Source: Oerskovia jenensis
GTDB lineage: Bacteria > Actinomycetota > Actinomycetes > Actinomycetales > Cellulomonadaceae
Reading direction: 5' to 3'
Assembly: GCF_016907235.1 (NCBI RefSeq)
Contig: NZ_JAFBBO010000001.1
Coordinates: 2,914,001 to 2,978,000, forward strand
DNA length: 64,000 bases
Of this stretch, positions 33,730-42,980 are shown one piece after another. A program made the translations under genes and the position numbers. Position 1 is the stretch's first letter. The number at the start of each line of letters is the position of its first letter. Below the pieces are notes generated by a model, which saw only the letters and a program-made list of their open reading frames with translations, had not been told where the DNA came from and searched no databases.

Positions 33730-33800
33730 CCGACCGTCCGGTCGGGAATTGTGCTGAAGTTATCGCAGGATGCCCTAAGGGGAGGGGTTTCTGCCCCTCC
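33730..33800 (-). terminator. Hairpins downstream of narI
   Basis: Two stems follow the narI stop on the minus strand: GGAGGGG/CCCCTCC with a six-base loop (33781-33800) and CCGACC/GGTCGG with a four-base loop (33730-33745). They probably end the nar transcript before the promoter of the next gene. Confidence 0.5.
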
Positions 33801-33882
33801 GGGCGGTATGGCGGCCCGATTCGCTCACAACATCGGATGTGCTTCCGGCTGCAGCACACCGGGCCAGATGCGGCGGGTTTGA

Positions 33883-34638
33883 CTACACCTTTGGCCCTGC
33901 TCCCGGGTCCCACCCCGGCCGCGGCTCGCGGGACGCCACGGATGCGTCGCGCGAGCGGTACACGATGTAGGGCCGGAAGATGTACGGCACGGGCGCCGAG
34001 AACGCGTGCACGAGCCGCGTGAAGGGCCACAGGATGAACAGCAGGTTCGCGGCGACGATGTGGAGCTGGAACGCCGCGGGTACGCCTTCCATGAGCGCGG
34101 GCTGGGGCTGGAAGTACCAGAGGGACCGGAACCAGGGGGAGATGGTCTCGCGGTAGTTGTACCCGTGGTTCTCGGCGAGGAGCTGGGTCTGGACGGTCGC
34201 CCACGCGCCGAGCAGGATCGACGCGGCGAGGAACACGTACATGACCTTGTCCATGCGCGTGGTCGCGAGGAACACGGGCCCGGTGGTCCGCCGCCGGTAG
34301 ACGAGGATGAGCAGCCCGGCGACGAGAGCGAGAGCCGCGAGCGACCCCATGTAGGTGGCCACGAAGTGGTACGCGCCCTCGTCGATCCCGACGGCCTCGG
34401 TCCAGGTCTCGGGGATCACGAGCCCCAGGACGTGCCCGAGGATCACGAACAGCAGCCCGAAGTGGAACAGCGGCGAGCCGAGCCGCAGGAGCTTCTTCTC
34501 GTAGAGCTCGCTCGAGCGTGTGGTCCACCCGAACTTGTCGTAGCGGTACCGCCACACGGACCCGACGACGAACACCGCGAAGGTCACGTAGGGGAAGACG
34601 ACCCACAGCAGGACGTCTCCCGTGCTCGCTCCGGTCAT
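33883..34638 (-). CDS. narI: Respiratory nitrate reductase gamma subunit NarI
   Basis: Membrane cytochrome b subunit that takes electrons from menaquinol (251 aa). Five hydrophobic helices and paired histidines in SPLFHFGLLFVILGHVLG and AAFQLHIVAANLLF should bind the two hemes; WRYRYDKFGWTTRSSELYEK is a typical cytoplasmic loop. The ATG at 34638 overlaps the narJ stop. It is the last gene of narGHJI. Confidence 0.96.
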   Translation of the reverse strand: MTGASTGDVLLWVVFPYVTFAVFVVGSVWRYRYDKFGWTTRSSELYEKKLLRLGSPLFHFGLLFVILGHVLGLVIPETWTEAVGIDEGAYHFVATYMGSLAALALVAGLLILVYRRRTTGPVFLATTRMDKVMYVFLAASILLGAWATVQTQLLAENHGYNYRETISPWFRSLWYFQPQPALMEGVPAAFQLHIVAANLLFILWPFTRLVHAFSAPVPYIFRPYIVYRSRDASVASREPRPGWDPGAGPKV

Positions 34639-35384
34639 CGTCGTACCTCCTCGGGCGGCGCCCCTGCGGGGGCGAACGGTTCGAGCGGCCCCATGGCCGA
34701 CAGCCCGACCATCTCGGTCGGCGGGCCCGACGTCACGAGCTCGAGGTACCGCCGCTCGGTCTCGGCGTCGAGCGGGGGCAGGGTCAGGCACACGGCCTCG
34801 ACCACGAGCGCGTACGGGCTGGCCATCGCGGCGAGGGCCGAGCGCAGCACCTCGATGCCCTGGCGGTGCGAGCCGAGCAGCCCCGCGGCGATGCGTTCCT
34901 CGTCGCGGGTCCTGGCCCGCGCGGAGAACTCGAGGGCCATGGGCAGGTAGTCGGGCAGCTCCTCGCCGTCGACCTCCCACCCGGCGGCCCGGTAGGCCTG
35001 CACGAACCGCACGAGGGCCATGCCGCGCTTCCGGGTATCCCCGGCGGCGTAGTACGACAGGTACATCGAGCACTTGCGCTTGAGGTCGAACGTCGCGACG
35101 TAGCGCGCCTCGAGCGCGGCGGGCTCGCCGGTCTCCAGGTCGTCGAGGAACGCGCCGAGCCGCGCCTGCACGGCGCCCGGAAGCTGCCCGACGACGCCGC
35201 GCACCTCGCGCGCGGCGGTGAGCGTCCCGGCGTCGGGGTAGTCGAGCAGGAGCGAGGCGGCCATGTGCGTGGTGCGTCGCTGCGCGGGCGTGGTCCGTAC
35301 GGGGGCGAGGGGCTCCAGGAGGGGCGTGCGCGCCGTCGGGCGGGGCAGGAGGGTCGTCGCCGGGGACTTCGTGAACAGGCCCAT
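34635..35384 (-). CDS. narJ: Nitrate reductase molybdenum-cofactor assembly chaperone NarJ
   Basis: Cytoplasmic chaperone of the TorD/NarJ type (249 aa) that holds apo-NarGH until the molybdenum cofactor is inserted. The helical core starts at HMAASLLLDYPD and contains the conserved YVATFDLKRKCSMYLSYY and LPDYLPMALEF. A 40-residue N-terminal leader is longer than usual. The ATG overlaps the narH TGA by one base, and the gene overlaps narI by four bases. Confidence 0.95.
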   Translation of the reverse strand: MGLFTKSPATTLLPRPTARTPLLEPLAPVRTTPAQRRTTHMAASLLLDYPDAGTLTAAREVRGVVGQLPGAVQARLGAFLDDLETGEPAALEARYVATFDLKRKCSMYLSYYAAGDTRKRGMALVRFVQAYRAAGWEVDGEELPDYLPMALEFSARARTRDEERIAAGLLGSHRQGIEVLRSALAAMASPYALVVEAVCLTLPPLDAETERRYLELVTSGPPTEMVGLSAMGPLEPFAPAGAPPEEVRR

Positions 35385-37090
35385 CAGCGGGCCGCCGCGT
35401 CGTCGCCGGACGTGTCCGGCCCGGGGCCGTCCGAGCCACCGGGAGACCCCGGCGGGAACAGGCCCGGGGGCCGGCCGTTGCCGTCCCAGTTGAGCAGGTT
35501 GACGCGCCCGGGTGTCGACGGCCCGTTGGGGGAGTCGGCCGTCTGACGGGCCTGGAGCACGTGGAAGTTCTCGACCGCGACCGGGGTCGGCGTCCCGCTC
35601 GACGAGCCGAACGGCCCGGCGCCGCCCATGCCGCCCATCCCGGGGCCGCCGTCGAAGTCGAGCGAGCAGCTGATCTCCTCGAGCTCGCGCGCGATCTCCT
35701 GGTGGGCGGTCGGGATGACGTAGCGGTCCTCGTACTTGGCGATCGCGAGCAGGCGGTACATCTCCTGGACCTCGGTGCCCGTCATGCCGACCGCGCGGGC
35801 GATGGCCTCGTTGGGCTCCTCGCCCAGGTTGATGTCGCGCATGTAGGTGCGCATCGCGGCCAGACGGCGCAGCGTGCGCTCCACGGGCACGGTGTCGCCC
35901 GCCGTGAACAGGCCCGCGAGGTACTCGAGCGGGATGCGGAGCTTGGAGATCGCCGCGAACAGGGTGCGCGGGTCCTCGCCGTCGTTGCCCGACGAGCCGA
36001 CCACGTCGACCACGGGCGACAGCGGCGGGATGTACCAGACCATGGGCATGGTCCGGTACTCGGGGTGCAGCGGCAGCGCCACGCGGTACTTCTGGATGAG
36101 GGCCCAGATCGGGGAGGCCTGCGCGGCCGCGATCCAGTCCTCGGGGATGCCCTCGGCGCGCGCGGCCTCGACGACCGCCGGGTCGTGCGGGTCGAGGAAG
36201 ACCGAGCGCTGCGACTCCAGGAGGTCGTGCTCGTCCTCGACCGACGCGGCCTCGGTCACGCGGTCGGCGTCGTACAGGACCAGGCCCAGGTAGCGCAGGC
36301 GCCCCACGCACGTCTCGGAGCAGACCGTGGGCAGGCCGACCTCGAGGCGCGGGTAGCACAGCGTGCACTTCTCGGCCTTGCCGGTCTTGTGGTTGAAGTA
36401 GACCTTCTTGTACGGGCAGCCCGTGACGCACATGCGCCACCCGCGGCACTGGTCCTGGTCCACCAGGACGATCCCGTCCTCGGCCCGCTTGTACATGGCC
36501 CCCGACGGGCACGAGGCGACGCACGCGGGGTTGAGGCAGTGCTCGCAGATGCGTGGCAGGTAGAACATGAACGTCTGCTCGAACTCCGAGGCCACGTGCT
36601 CGCTCATGTGCTGCAGGATGGGGTCGTCCTGCATGGTCTCCTTGGACCCGCCCAGGTCGTCGTCCCAGTTGGCCGACCACTCGATCTTCATGTCCTCGCC
36701 CGTGAGCAGGGACTTCGGCTTGGCGACGGGGGTGTGCGGGCCCTGCGGGGCCGAGAGCAGCATGTCGTACTCGTACGTCCACGGCTCGTAGTACTCGTGG
36801 ATCGAGGGGAGCTTGGGGTTGGAGAAGATCGTCGCGAGCTTCTTGGCCCGCCCGCCCGCGCGGAGCTTGAGCTTCCCGCGCCTGGTCCGGACCCAGCCGC
36901 CCTGCCACTTCTCCTGGTCCTGGTAGGTCCGGGGGTAGCCGAGGCCGGGCCGCGTCTCGACGTTGTTGAACCACACGTACTCGACGCCCGTGCGGTTCGT
37001 CCACGCCTGCTTGCACGTCACCGAGCACGTGTGGCACCCGATGCACTTGTCGAGGTTCATGACCATCGACATCTGAGCCATCACACGCAT
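35384..37090 (-). CDS. narH: Respiratory nitrate reductase beta subunit NarH
   Basis: Iron-sulfur electron-transfer subunit (568 aa). Four Cys clusters are visible: CIGCHTCSVTC, CEHCLNPACVASC, CRGWRMCVTGC and CTLCYPRL with VCSETCVGR. The Trp replacing a Cys in the third cluster is the known mark of a [3Fe-4S] centre in NarH. The C-terminal 60 residues are Gly/Pro-rich and exceed the usual length. The ATG at 37090 has GGAGGTGA ten bases upstream and overlaps the narG stop. Confidence 0.97.
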   Translation of the reverse strand: MRVMAQMSMVMNLDKCIGCHTCSVTCKQAWTNRTGVEYVWFNNVETRPGLGYPRTYQDQEKWQGGWVRTRRGKLKLRAGGRAKKLATIFSNPKLPSIHEYYEPWTYEYDMLLSAPQGPHTPVAKPKSLLTGEDMKIEWSANWDDDLGGSKETMQDDPILQHMSEHVASEFEQTFMFYLPRICEHCLNPACVASCPSGAMYKRAEDGIVLVDQDQCRGWRMCVTGCPYKKVYFNHKTGKAEKCTLCYPRLEVGLPTVCSETCVGRLRYLGLVLYDADRVTEAASVEDEHDLLESQRSVFLDPHDPAVVEAARAEGIPEDWIAAAQASPIWALIQKYRVALPLHPEYRTMPMVWYIPPLSPVVDVVGSSGNDGEDPRTLFAAISKLRIPLEYLAGLFTAGDTVPVERTLRRLAAMRTYMRDINLGEEPNEAIARAVGMTGTEVQEMYRLLAIAKYEDRYVIPTAHQEIARELEEISCSLDFDGGPGMGGMGGAGPFGSSSGTPTPVAVENFHVLQARQTADSPNGPSTPGRVNLLNWDGNGRPPGLFPPGSPGGSDGPGPDTSGDDAAAR

Positions 37091-40000
37091 CAGTACGTCA
37101 CCTCCTGCGAGCGGCGGCGGATCGTCGTGACCTCGTCGCGCTGGTTGCCGGTGGGCCCCAGGTAGTTGAACGCGAACGCGAGCTGCGCGTAGCCCCCGAC
37201 GAGGTGGCTCGGTTTGAGCAGCACCCGCGTCAACGAGTTGTGGATGCCGCCGCGCAGCCCGGACGTCTCGGCGAGCGGGACGTCGATCGTGCGGTCGGTG
37301 GCGTGGTGCATGTAGACCGTGCCCTCGGGCATGCGGTGCGAGACCACGGCCCGGGCCACGACCACGCCATTGCGGTTGTACGCCTCGATCCACTCGTTGT
37401 CGCGCACCCCGATCTTGTCGGCGTCGCGCGGCGACATCCAGATGTTCGGCCCGCCGCGCGAGAGCGAGAGCATGAACAGGTTGTCCTGGTACTCCGAGTG
37501 GATGGACCACTTGGAGTGCGGGGTCAGGTACCGCACCGCGACCTCGGCCTGGCCCTCCGAGCCCGGGTAGCCGCTCGGGGAGCGGTCGCCCAGGGGCGGG
37601 GAGTCGGGGAACAGGCGATGCATGTCGAGCGGCGGCCGGAACACGGGCAGCTGCTCCCCGAGCTCGGTCATCCAGTCGTGGTCGAGGAAGAAATGCTGGC
37701 GCCCCGTGAGGGTGTGCCACGGCTTGAGGCGTTCGACGTTGATCGCGAACGCGGTGTACCGGCGGCCCCCGTGCTCCGAGCCGGACCACTCGGGAGAGGT
37801 GATGACCGTCGTCGGGCGGGACTGGACGTCCGGGAACGTGACGCGCTTGCCCTGCTCGTCGCGCGCCAGGTCGGCGAGCTCGACGCCCGTGCGCTTCTCG
37901 ACGTGCTCGAAGCCCTGGACCGCGAGGCGGCCGTTCGTCGTGCCCGACAGCGCGAGGATCATCTCGCACGCGTGCGTGTCCTTGTCGAGCCGCGGGCGCC
38001 CGGCCGCGGGGCCCGAGGGGACGAGCCCGTTCTTCTGCCCCAGGACCCGCACCTCCTCGCCCGGCGAGAACTGCACGCCCTTGGTGACCATGCCGAGCTT
38101 CTCGGTGAGCGGTCCGAGCGAGGCCATGCGGTCCGCGAACGCCGGGTAGTCGCGCTCGACCACGACCAGCTTGGGCATGGTCACGCCCGGGACCAGGGGA
38201 CGGGACGCGGACCCCGCGCCCGAGTCGACGATCGTGCCGTGCGGCACGGACATGGCGTCCGGGGTGTCGTGCAGCAGGGGAGCGGCCACGAGGTCCTTGC
38301 GCACGCCCAGGTGCTCGACCGAGTACTCGCTGATCTTCCGCGCGATCGTGTGGAAGATGTCGAAGTCCGTGCGGGTCTGCCACGGCGGGCTGATGGCCGG
38401 GTTGAACGAGTGCACGAACGGGTGCATGTCCGTCGTGGACAGGTCGTGCTTCTCGTACCAGGTGGCCGCGGGCAGCACGACGTCGGAGAACAGCGTGGTG
38501 CTCGTCATGCGGAAGTCGAGCGTCGTGAGCAGGTCGAGCTTGCCGCGCGCACCCTCCTCGGCCCACTCGATCGACTGCGGGCGCCGCCCCGGCGCCGACT
38601 CGTCCGCGAGCACCGCGGAGTCCGTCCCGAGCAGGTGCTTGAGGAAGTACTCGTTGCCCTTGCCCGACGACCCCAGGATGTTGGCCCGCCACACCGTGAC
38701 GCAGCGCGGGAAGTTCTCGGGGGCGTCGGGGGCCTCGACCGCGAACCGGAGCGCGCCGCTGCGCAGCTCGGAGACCACGTAGTCCGCAGGGGCGACCCCG
38801 GCCGCCTCGGCCTGGTCCACGAGGTCGAGCGGGTTGCGGTCGAACGTGGGGTAGCTCGGCATCCAGCCGCGCTGTGCCGACTCGACCAGGCAGTCGGCCG
38901 TGGTCCGGCCCGCGAACAGGCCCGAGCCCAGCGGTGTCGCGAGCGCGTCCGCGGGCAGCCCGTCGTAGCGCCACTGGTCCGTGGCGACGTACCAGAACGC
39001 CGTGCCGATCATCTGGCGCGGGGGCCGCGACCAGTCCAGGCCGCCCGCGTACTGCGCCCATCCGGTGACGGGCCGGCACTTCTCCTGCCCGACGTAGTGC
39101 GCCCAGCCGCCGCCGTTGACGCCCTGGCAACCCGTCATGGTCGTCAGCGCGAGCATGGCCCGGTAGATCGTGTCGGCGTGGAACCAGTGGTTCGCCCCCG
39201 CGCCCATGATGATCATCGAGCGCCCGCCCGACCTCTCGGCGTTGTCCGCGAACTCGCGACCGATCCGTGCGGCCGCCGCGGCCGGGACCCCCGTGAACTG
39301 CTCCTGCCACGCCGGGGTGCCGGGCGAGTCCGCGTCGTCGTAGCCCGCTGGCCACTCACCCGGCAGGTCCAGGTCCTCGCGGTTCACTCCGTAGCGGGCG
39401 AGCAGCAGGTCGAACACCGTGGTCACCAGGTGCCCGCCCACGCGCCGGACCGGCACGCCGCGCGTGACCGAGCCCGCGCCGCCAGTGTGCCTCCCGGTCT
39501 CGCCCTGGTCGGGGTCGGGGGACAGGTCGAAGCGCGGCAGGTCGACGCGGACAGCGGTGTGGTGGGACGCGCCGTGCGTCTCGTGCGCGGCCCCCGGGAT
39601 CCCCGGAGCGCCCGCCACGCCGTCCGCGACGGACAGCAGCGGCACCACGCCCTCCAGGTCGAGGTTCCACTTCCCTTCGTCGGCCTCGCCGAACCGGTGC
39701 CCGAGCGTGCCGTTGGGGATGACGACGCCCCCGTCGGCGTCGAGCAGGACGGGCTTGAAGGCCGCGTTGGCGGCGCTCGCGGCTCCTGGCAGCACGTCGT
39801 CGCCCAGGTCGGCCGCGGTGAGGAACTTGTCCGGGACGTAGGTGATGTGTCCCGCGGGGTGGGCTCCGCCGTCGGGCCCCGAGGAAGCCGACGCCGGGCT
39901 CGGCGTGAGCGTGACCAGGAACGGCGAGTCCGTGTACGTCCTCAGGTAGTCCACGAACGGCGCCGTGCGACGTTCCACGTGAAACTCCCGCAGGATCACG

Positions 40001-41016
40001 TGCCCCATCGCGAGCGCCAGCGCGCCGTCCGTGCCGGGGTGCACCGCGAGCCACTCGTCGGCGAACTTGGTGTTGTCGGCGTAGTCGGGCGAGACCACGA
40101 TCACCTTCTGGCCGCGGTAGCGCGCCTCGGCCATGAAGTGCGCGTCCGGGGTCCGGGTCACCGGGATGTTCGAGCCCCACATGATGCAGTACGACGAGTT
40201 CCACCAGTCGGCCGACTCGGGGACGTCGGTCTGGTCACCGAACACCTGCGGGGACGCGACCGGCAGGTCCGCGTACCAGTCGTAGAACGACAGCATCGCG
40301 CCGCCCAGCATCGAGATGAACCGGGCGCCCACGCCGTGCGAGACCATCGACATCGCCGGGATGGGGGAGAAGCCCGCGATGCGGTCCGGGCCGTAGGTCT
40401 TGATCGTGTGGACGTGGGCCGCCGCGACGATCTCCGCGGCCTCCTCCCACGACGCGCGCACCAGGCCGCCCTTGCCGCGCGCCTGCTTGTACGCGCGCGC
40501 CGTCTCCGGGTTTCCCGTGACCTCGGCCCACGCGAGCACGGGATCGCCCGTGCGCGCCTTCGCGTCGCGGAAGGCCCGCAGCAGCACTCCCCGCACGTAC
40601 GGGTAGCGGACCCGCGTCGGGGAGTACGTGTACCAGCTGAACGCCGCGCCGCGCGGACAGCCGCGCGGCTCGTACTCGGGCGAGTCCGGGCCGACCGACG
40701 GGTAGTCCGTCTGCTGCGTCTCCCACGTGATGATGCCGTCCTTGACGTACACCTTCCACGAGCACGACCCGGTGCAGTTCACGCCGTGCGTCGAGCGCAC
40801 GACCTTGTCGTGCGACCACCGGTCCCGGTAGAAGACGTCACCCTCGCGGCCCCCCTGGAGGAACAGCTGGCGCAGGTCCGGCGAGACCTCGCCGCGGCGC
40901 AGGTGCTTGCCGAGCCGCAGCAGGGCGTCCTCGCCGCTGCCGCCCGGGGACTCAGGGCGTGGGGCGTCCGCGGCACGGGCGTCGGTGCCCGGGCCGGGGA
41001 CGGTGGACTGCGACAT
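37090..41016 (-). CDS. narG: Respiratory nitrate reductase alpha subunit NarG
   Basis: Catalytic subunit that reduces nitrate to nitrite at a molybdenum bis-MGD centre on the cytoplasmic face (1308 aa, slightly longer than the usual 1230-1250). The N-terminal FS0 cluster region reads THGVNCTGSCSWKVYVKDG, then TQQTDYPSVG, and the Mo-ligand region is NSSYCIMWGSNIPVTRTPDA. There is no twin-arginine signal, as expected for NarG. The ATG at 41016 has AGGAGG. It leads narGHJI and is divergent from moaB. Confidence 0.98.
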   Translation of the reverse strand: MSQSTVPGPGTDARAADAPRPESPGGSGEDALLRLGKHLRRGEVSPDLRQLFLQGGREGDVFYRDRWSHDKVVRSTHGVNCTGSCSWKVYVKDGIITWETQQTDYPSVGPDSPEYEPRGCPRGAAFSWYTYSPTRVRYPYVRGVLLRAFRDAKARTGDPVLAWAEVTGNPETARAYKQARGKGGLVRASWEEAAEIVAAAHVHTIKTYGPDRIAGFSPIPAMSMVSHGVGARFISMLGGAMLSFYDWYADLPVASPQVFGDQTDVPESADWWNSSYCIMWGSNIPVTRTPDAHFMAEARYRGQKVIVVSPDYADNTKFADEWLAVHPGTDGALALAMGHVILREFHVERRTAPFVDYLRTYTDSPFLVTLTPSPASASSGPDGGAHPAGHITYVPDKFLTAADLGDDVLPGAASAANAAFKPVLLDADGGVVIPNGTLGHRFGEADEGKWNLDLEGVVPLLSVADGVAGAPGIPGAAHETHGASHHTAVRVDLPRFDLSPDPDQGETGRHTGGAGSVTRGVPVRRVGGHLVTTVFDLLLARYGVNREDLDLPGEWPAGYDDADSPGTPAWQEQFTGVPAAAAARIGREFADNAERSGGRSMIIMGAGANHWFHADTIYRAMLALTTMTGCQGVNGGGWAHYVGQEKCRPVTGWAQYAGGLDWSRPPRQMIGTAFWYVATDQWRYDGLPADALATPLGSGLFAGRTTADCLVESAQRGWMPSYPTFDRNPLDLVDQAEAAGVAPADYVVSELRSGALRFAVEAPDAPENFPRCVTVWRANILGSSGKGNEYFLKHLLGTDSAVLADESAPGRRPQSIEWAEEGARGKLDLLTTLDFRMTSTTLFSDVVLPAATWYEKHDLSTTDMHPFVHSFNPAISPPWQTRTDFDIFHTIARKISEYSVEHLGVRKDLVAAPLLHDTPDAMSVPHGTIVDSGAGSASRPLVPGVTMPKLVVVERDYPAFADRMASLGPLTEKLGMVTKGVQFSPGEEVRVLGQKNGLVPSGPAAGRPRLDKDTHACEMILALSGTTNGRLAVQGFEHVEKRTGVELADLARDEQGKRVTFPDVQSRPTTVITSPEWSGSEHGGRRYTAFAINVERLKPWHTLTGRQHFFLDHDWMTELGEQLPVFRPPLDMHRLFPDSPPLGDRSPSGYPGSEGQAEVAVRYLTPHSKWSIHSEYQDNLFMLSLSRGGPNIWMSPRDADKIGVRDNEWIEAYNRNGVVVARAVVSHRMPEGTVYMHHATDRTIDVPLAETSGLRGGIHNSLTRVLLKPSHLVGGYAQLAFAFNYLGPTGNQRDEVTTIRRRSQEVTY

Positions 41017-41147
41017 GCGACCTCCTGGGGCGAGCAGGACCGTGCGTGTTCGTTCGTCTGCCTCGCAGTATGCCCACGTCCCGCAGGGTTCTGCCCGGGG
41101 AGCAGGGCCACGTCGCCCGGTGCGCCCTGATTGTCTACGGTGCTCCC

Positions 41148-41678
41148 ATGACCACGTTCGACGGGCCCCACGCCACCTTCCCCCTCGCCCACCTGCCCGT
41201 CACGGTCGTCACGGTCTCCGACCGCGGCTCGCGCGGCGAGTACGTCGACCGTTCGGGGCCGCTCCTGGTCTCGCTCCTGGAGACGGGCGGCTTCGAGCGG
41301 GTCACGTCGCGTCTGGTGCCCGACGGCGTCAGCTCGGTCCGCGACGCGCTCACCTCCGCGCTGGTCGAGGGGGCGCGGCTCGTGATCACCACGGGCGGGA
41401 CGGGCATCGGCCCGCGCGACCACACGCCCGAGGGGACGGCCGAGGTCGTCGACCAGGAGCTGCCGGGCGTGGCCGAGGCGATCCGGCGGCGCGGCGCGAC
41501 CGTCGTGCCGAGCGCGGTGCTGTCACGGGGGATCGTGGGGACCGCCCCGGGGGCCCGTGGGCTGCGGGCGTTCGTGGTCAACCTGCCGGGTTCGCCGGGC
41601 GGTGTGCGCGACGGCTGGTCGGTGCTCGAACCGCTGCTGCCGCACGTGTTCTCGCAGCTTGCGGGCGGGGACCACTGA
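41148..41678 (+). CDS. moaB: MoaB/Mog family molybdopterin adenylyltransferase
   Basis: Molybdenum-cofactor protein that adenylates molybdopterin before metal insertion (176 aa). Motifs are VVTVSDRGSRGEYVDRSG, TTGGTGIGPRDHTPEG and NLPGSPGGVRDGW. MoaB and Mog are hard to separate by sequence; Mog-type activity is likely. The ATG has no ribosome site and stands six bases after TACGGT, predicting a leaderless mRNA. It is divergent from narG and convergent with moaD, between the nar and moe operons. Confidence 0.9.
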   Translation: MTTFDGPHATFPLAHLPVTVVTVSDRGSRGEYVDRSGPLLVSLLETGGFERVTSRLVPDGVSSVRDALTSALVEGARLVITTGGTGIGPRDHTPEGTAEVVDQELPGVAEAIRRRGATVVPSAVLSRGIVGTAPGARGLRAFVVNLPGSPGGVRDGWSVLEPLLPHVFSQLAGGDH

Positions 41679-41692
41679 GGGGAAGACGTGTT

Positions 41693-41753
41693 GCTGAGTG
41701 CGGAGTAGTTGTCGTCGATCGGCTCTCCGGACGACAACTACTCCGCACTCAGC
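41693..41753. terminator. Perfect 24-bp-arm palindrome between moaB and moaD
   Basis: Arms 41693-41716 and 41730-41753 are perfectly complementary with a 13-base loop; the arm begins GCTGAGTGCGGAGTAG. It lies between convergent genes and should terminate both transcripts. Confidence 0.82.
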
Positions 41754-41768
41754 GGAAGGTGGGGACAG

Positions 41769-42005
41769 TCAGCCGCCCGCGAAAGGGGGCAGGACGTCGA
41801 CCTGCTGGTCGGGCGCCAGCGCCACGCCGTGGTCGGCGGTCCGGATGCCACCCACGAGCACCGAGCAGCGCGGCAGCACGTCGGCGAGCGCGGGGTGGCG
41901 GGCGGTCATGGCCGTGAAGAGCTCCCCGACCGAGGCCCCCGGGAGGGACTCGGCCTCGAGCCCGGCGGCCTCGGCCGCACCGGCGAAGTAGCGGACCCGC
42001 GGCAC
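41769..42005 (-). CDS. moaD: MoaD/ThiS family molybdopterin synthase small subunit
   Basis: Ubiquitin-like sulfur carrier (78 aa) that donates sulfur for molybdopterin. The beta-grasp fold starts at VRYFAGAAEAAG and ends in the essential Gly-Gly tail (VDVLPPFAGG). The GTG at 42005 has GAGGG seven bases upstream and lies one base after the DUF6457 stop. No moaE large subunit is in the window. Last gene of the moeA operon. Confidence 0.9.
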   Translation of the reverse strand: MPRVRYFAGAAEAAGLEAESLPGASVGELFTAMTARHPALADVLPRCSVLVGGIRTADHGVALAPDQQVDVLPPFAGG

Positions 42006-42006
42006 G

Positions 42007-42336
42007 TCACGCCCTCTCGGGGGCTGCGGGCTCCACAGGGTTGTCGGCGTCCGCAGCACCGTCGACGACGACCTCGTCGAGCGTCGGCTCGACCTCCCAC
42101 GCGAGCGCGAGCTCGGTGGCCCGCTCCATGGCGTCCAGGCCCGGGTGGTCGGCGCCCTCCCCGGCGGACAGCCCGGCGACATAGCCCGCGATGAAGGTGG
42201 TCAGCGGGGCCGCGGGCCGCTCGACCCGGTGCGCGGCGTCGCGCGCCAGGTCCAGGATGGCCCCGATGTCCACCGCCTCGCGGTCGAGGTCGAACTCGTC
42301 GACGAGGGTGTCCACCCAGCGTTCGAGGTTGCTCAT
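42007..42336 (-). CDS. DUF6457 domain protein in molybdenum-cofactor operon
   Basis: Small soluble helical protein (109 aa) starting MSNLERWVDTLVDEFDLD, with an acidic C terminus. The family, DUF6457, is known to me only as an uncharacterised actinobacterial domain near mobA. The ATG overlaps the mobA stop (ATGA) and has GGGAGG upstream; the stop is one base before moaD. This tight packing between mobA and moaD suggests a role in cofactor synthesis or delivery. Confidence 0.78.
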   Translation of the reverse strand: MSNLERWVDTLVDEFDLDREAVDIGAILDLARDAAHRVERPAAPLTTFIAGYVAGLSAGEGADHPGLDAMERATELALAWEVEPTLDEVVVDGAADADNPVEPAAPERA

Positions 42337-42980
42337 GCCGTGCCTCCCGATGGTCCGTGCGGGTCGCCAGTGCCGAACCGCGCGCGCCGCAGCGTGTACG
42401 TCTCCGCATCCTGCCACGTGTCCACGTCGGCGCTCAGACCGTCCACGTCCTCGACACGGGTGAGTTGCATCCCCGAGACGAGTCGGCGCACAGGAGCACC
42501 CGCGAGGCCGCCCTGCGCGGGGTCGCCCTCGAGCCGGGCCACGGCGTCGTCCAGCGCCTCGCGCCGGTACAGCCCGACGAGCCACTGGTCCCGCCCGTCG
42601 TGCGCGAGGTGCACGCCGTCCGCCCCGTCGGCCGTGCCCGCGGCCGCCGCTCTCACGAGCAGCGGCACCGCCTCCGCGGCCCGCGGGACGTCGCAGGCGA
42701 GGAGCAGGACCCAGGGGGCTGCGCCGTCGGGCAGGGCGGCGAGGCCCGCCGCGGTCCCCGCGACCGGACCACCGAACGGCGGGTCCTCACGCGTGAGGAC
42801 GTACGCCTCGGAGGCCAGCTCGTCCGGCCCGACGACGACCGTCGCCCGGGCGTCGCGGGTCGCGGTCAGCACGTGGTCGAGCAGACGGGCGCCCGCGACG
42901 ACGAGCTGCGGCTTGGACGTGCCGAGCCGCAGCGCGCGCCCGCCCGCGAGCACGATCGCGTCGAACAGGGGCCCGCTCAC
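42333..42980 (-). CDS. mobA: Molybdenum cofactor guanylyltransferase MobA-like
   Basis: Nucleotidyltransferase that adds GMP to molybdopterin to make the MGD form used by NarG (215 aa). The N-terminal nucleotide-binding signature is AIVLAGGRALRLGTSKPQL, followed by VVVGPDELA, PPFGGPVAG and LLLACDVPRAAEAVP. The GTG at 42980 overlaps the moaC stop (GTGA). In-frame extension further upstream only mirrors moaC. Confidence 0.9.
   Translation of the reverse strand: MSGPLFDAIVLAGGRALRLGTSKPQLVVAGARLLDHVLTATRDARATVVVGPDELASEAYVLTREDPPFGGPVAGTAAGLAALPDGAAPWVLLLACDVPRAAEAVPLLVRAAAAGTADGADGVHLAHDGRDQWLVGLYRREALDDAVARLEGDPAQGGLAGAPVRRLVSGMQLTRVEDVDGLSADVDTWQDAETYTLRRARFGTGDPHGPSGGTA

Noticed and set aside
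35384-39355. A continuous minus-strand frame of 1323 codons through narH and into narG
   Set aside because: Only the last 568 codons are NarH with its four cysteine clusters; the rest is out-of-frame narG sequence.
37204-41130. A 1308-codon open frame on the plus strand opposite narG
   Set aside because: It mirrors narG codon by codon, is rich in Arg, Gly and Ala with no recognisable motif, and results from the extreme third-position GC of narG.
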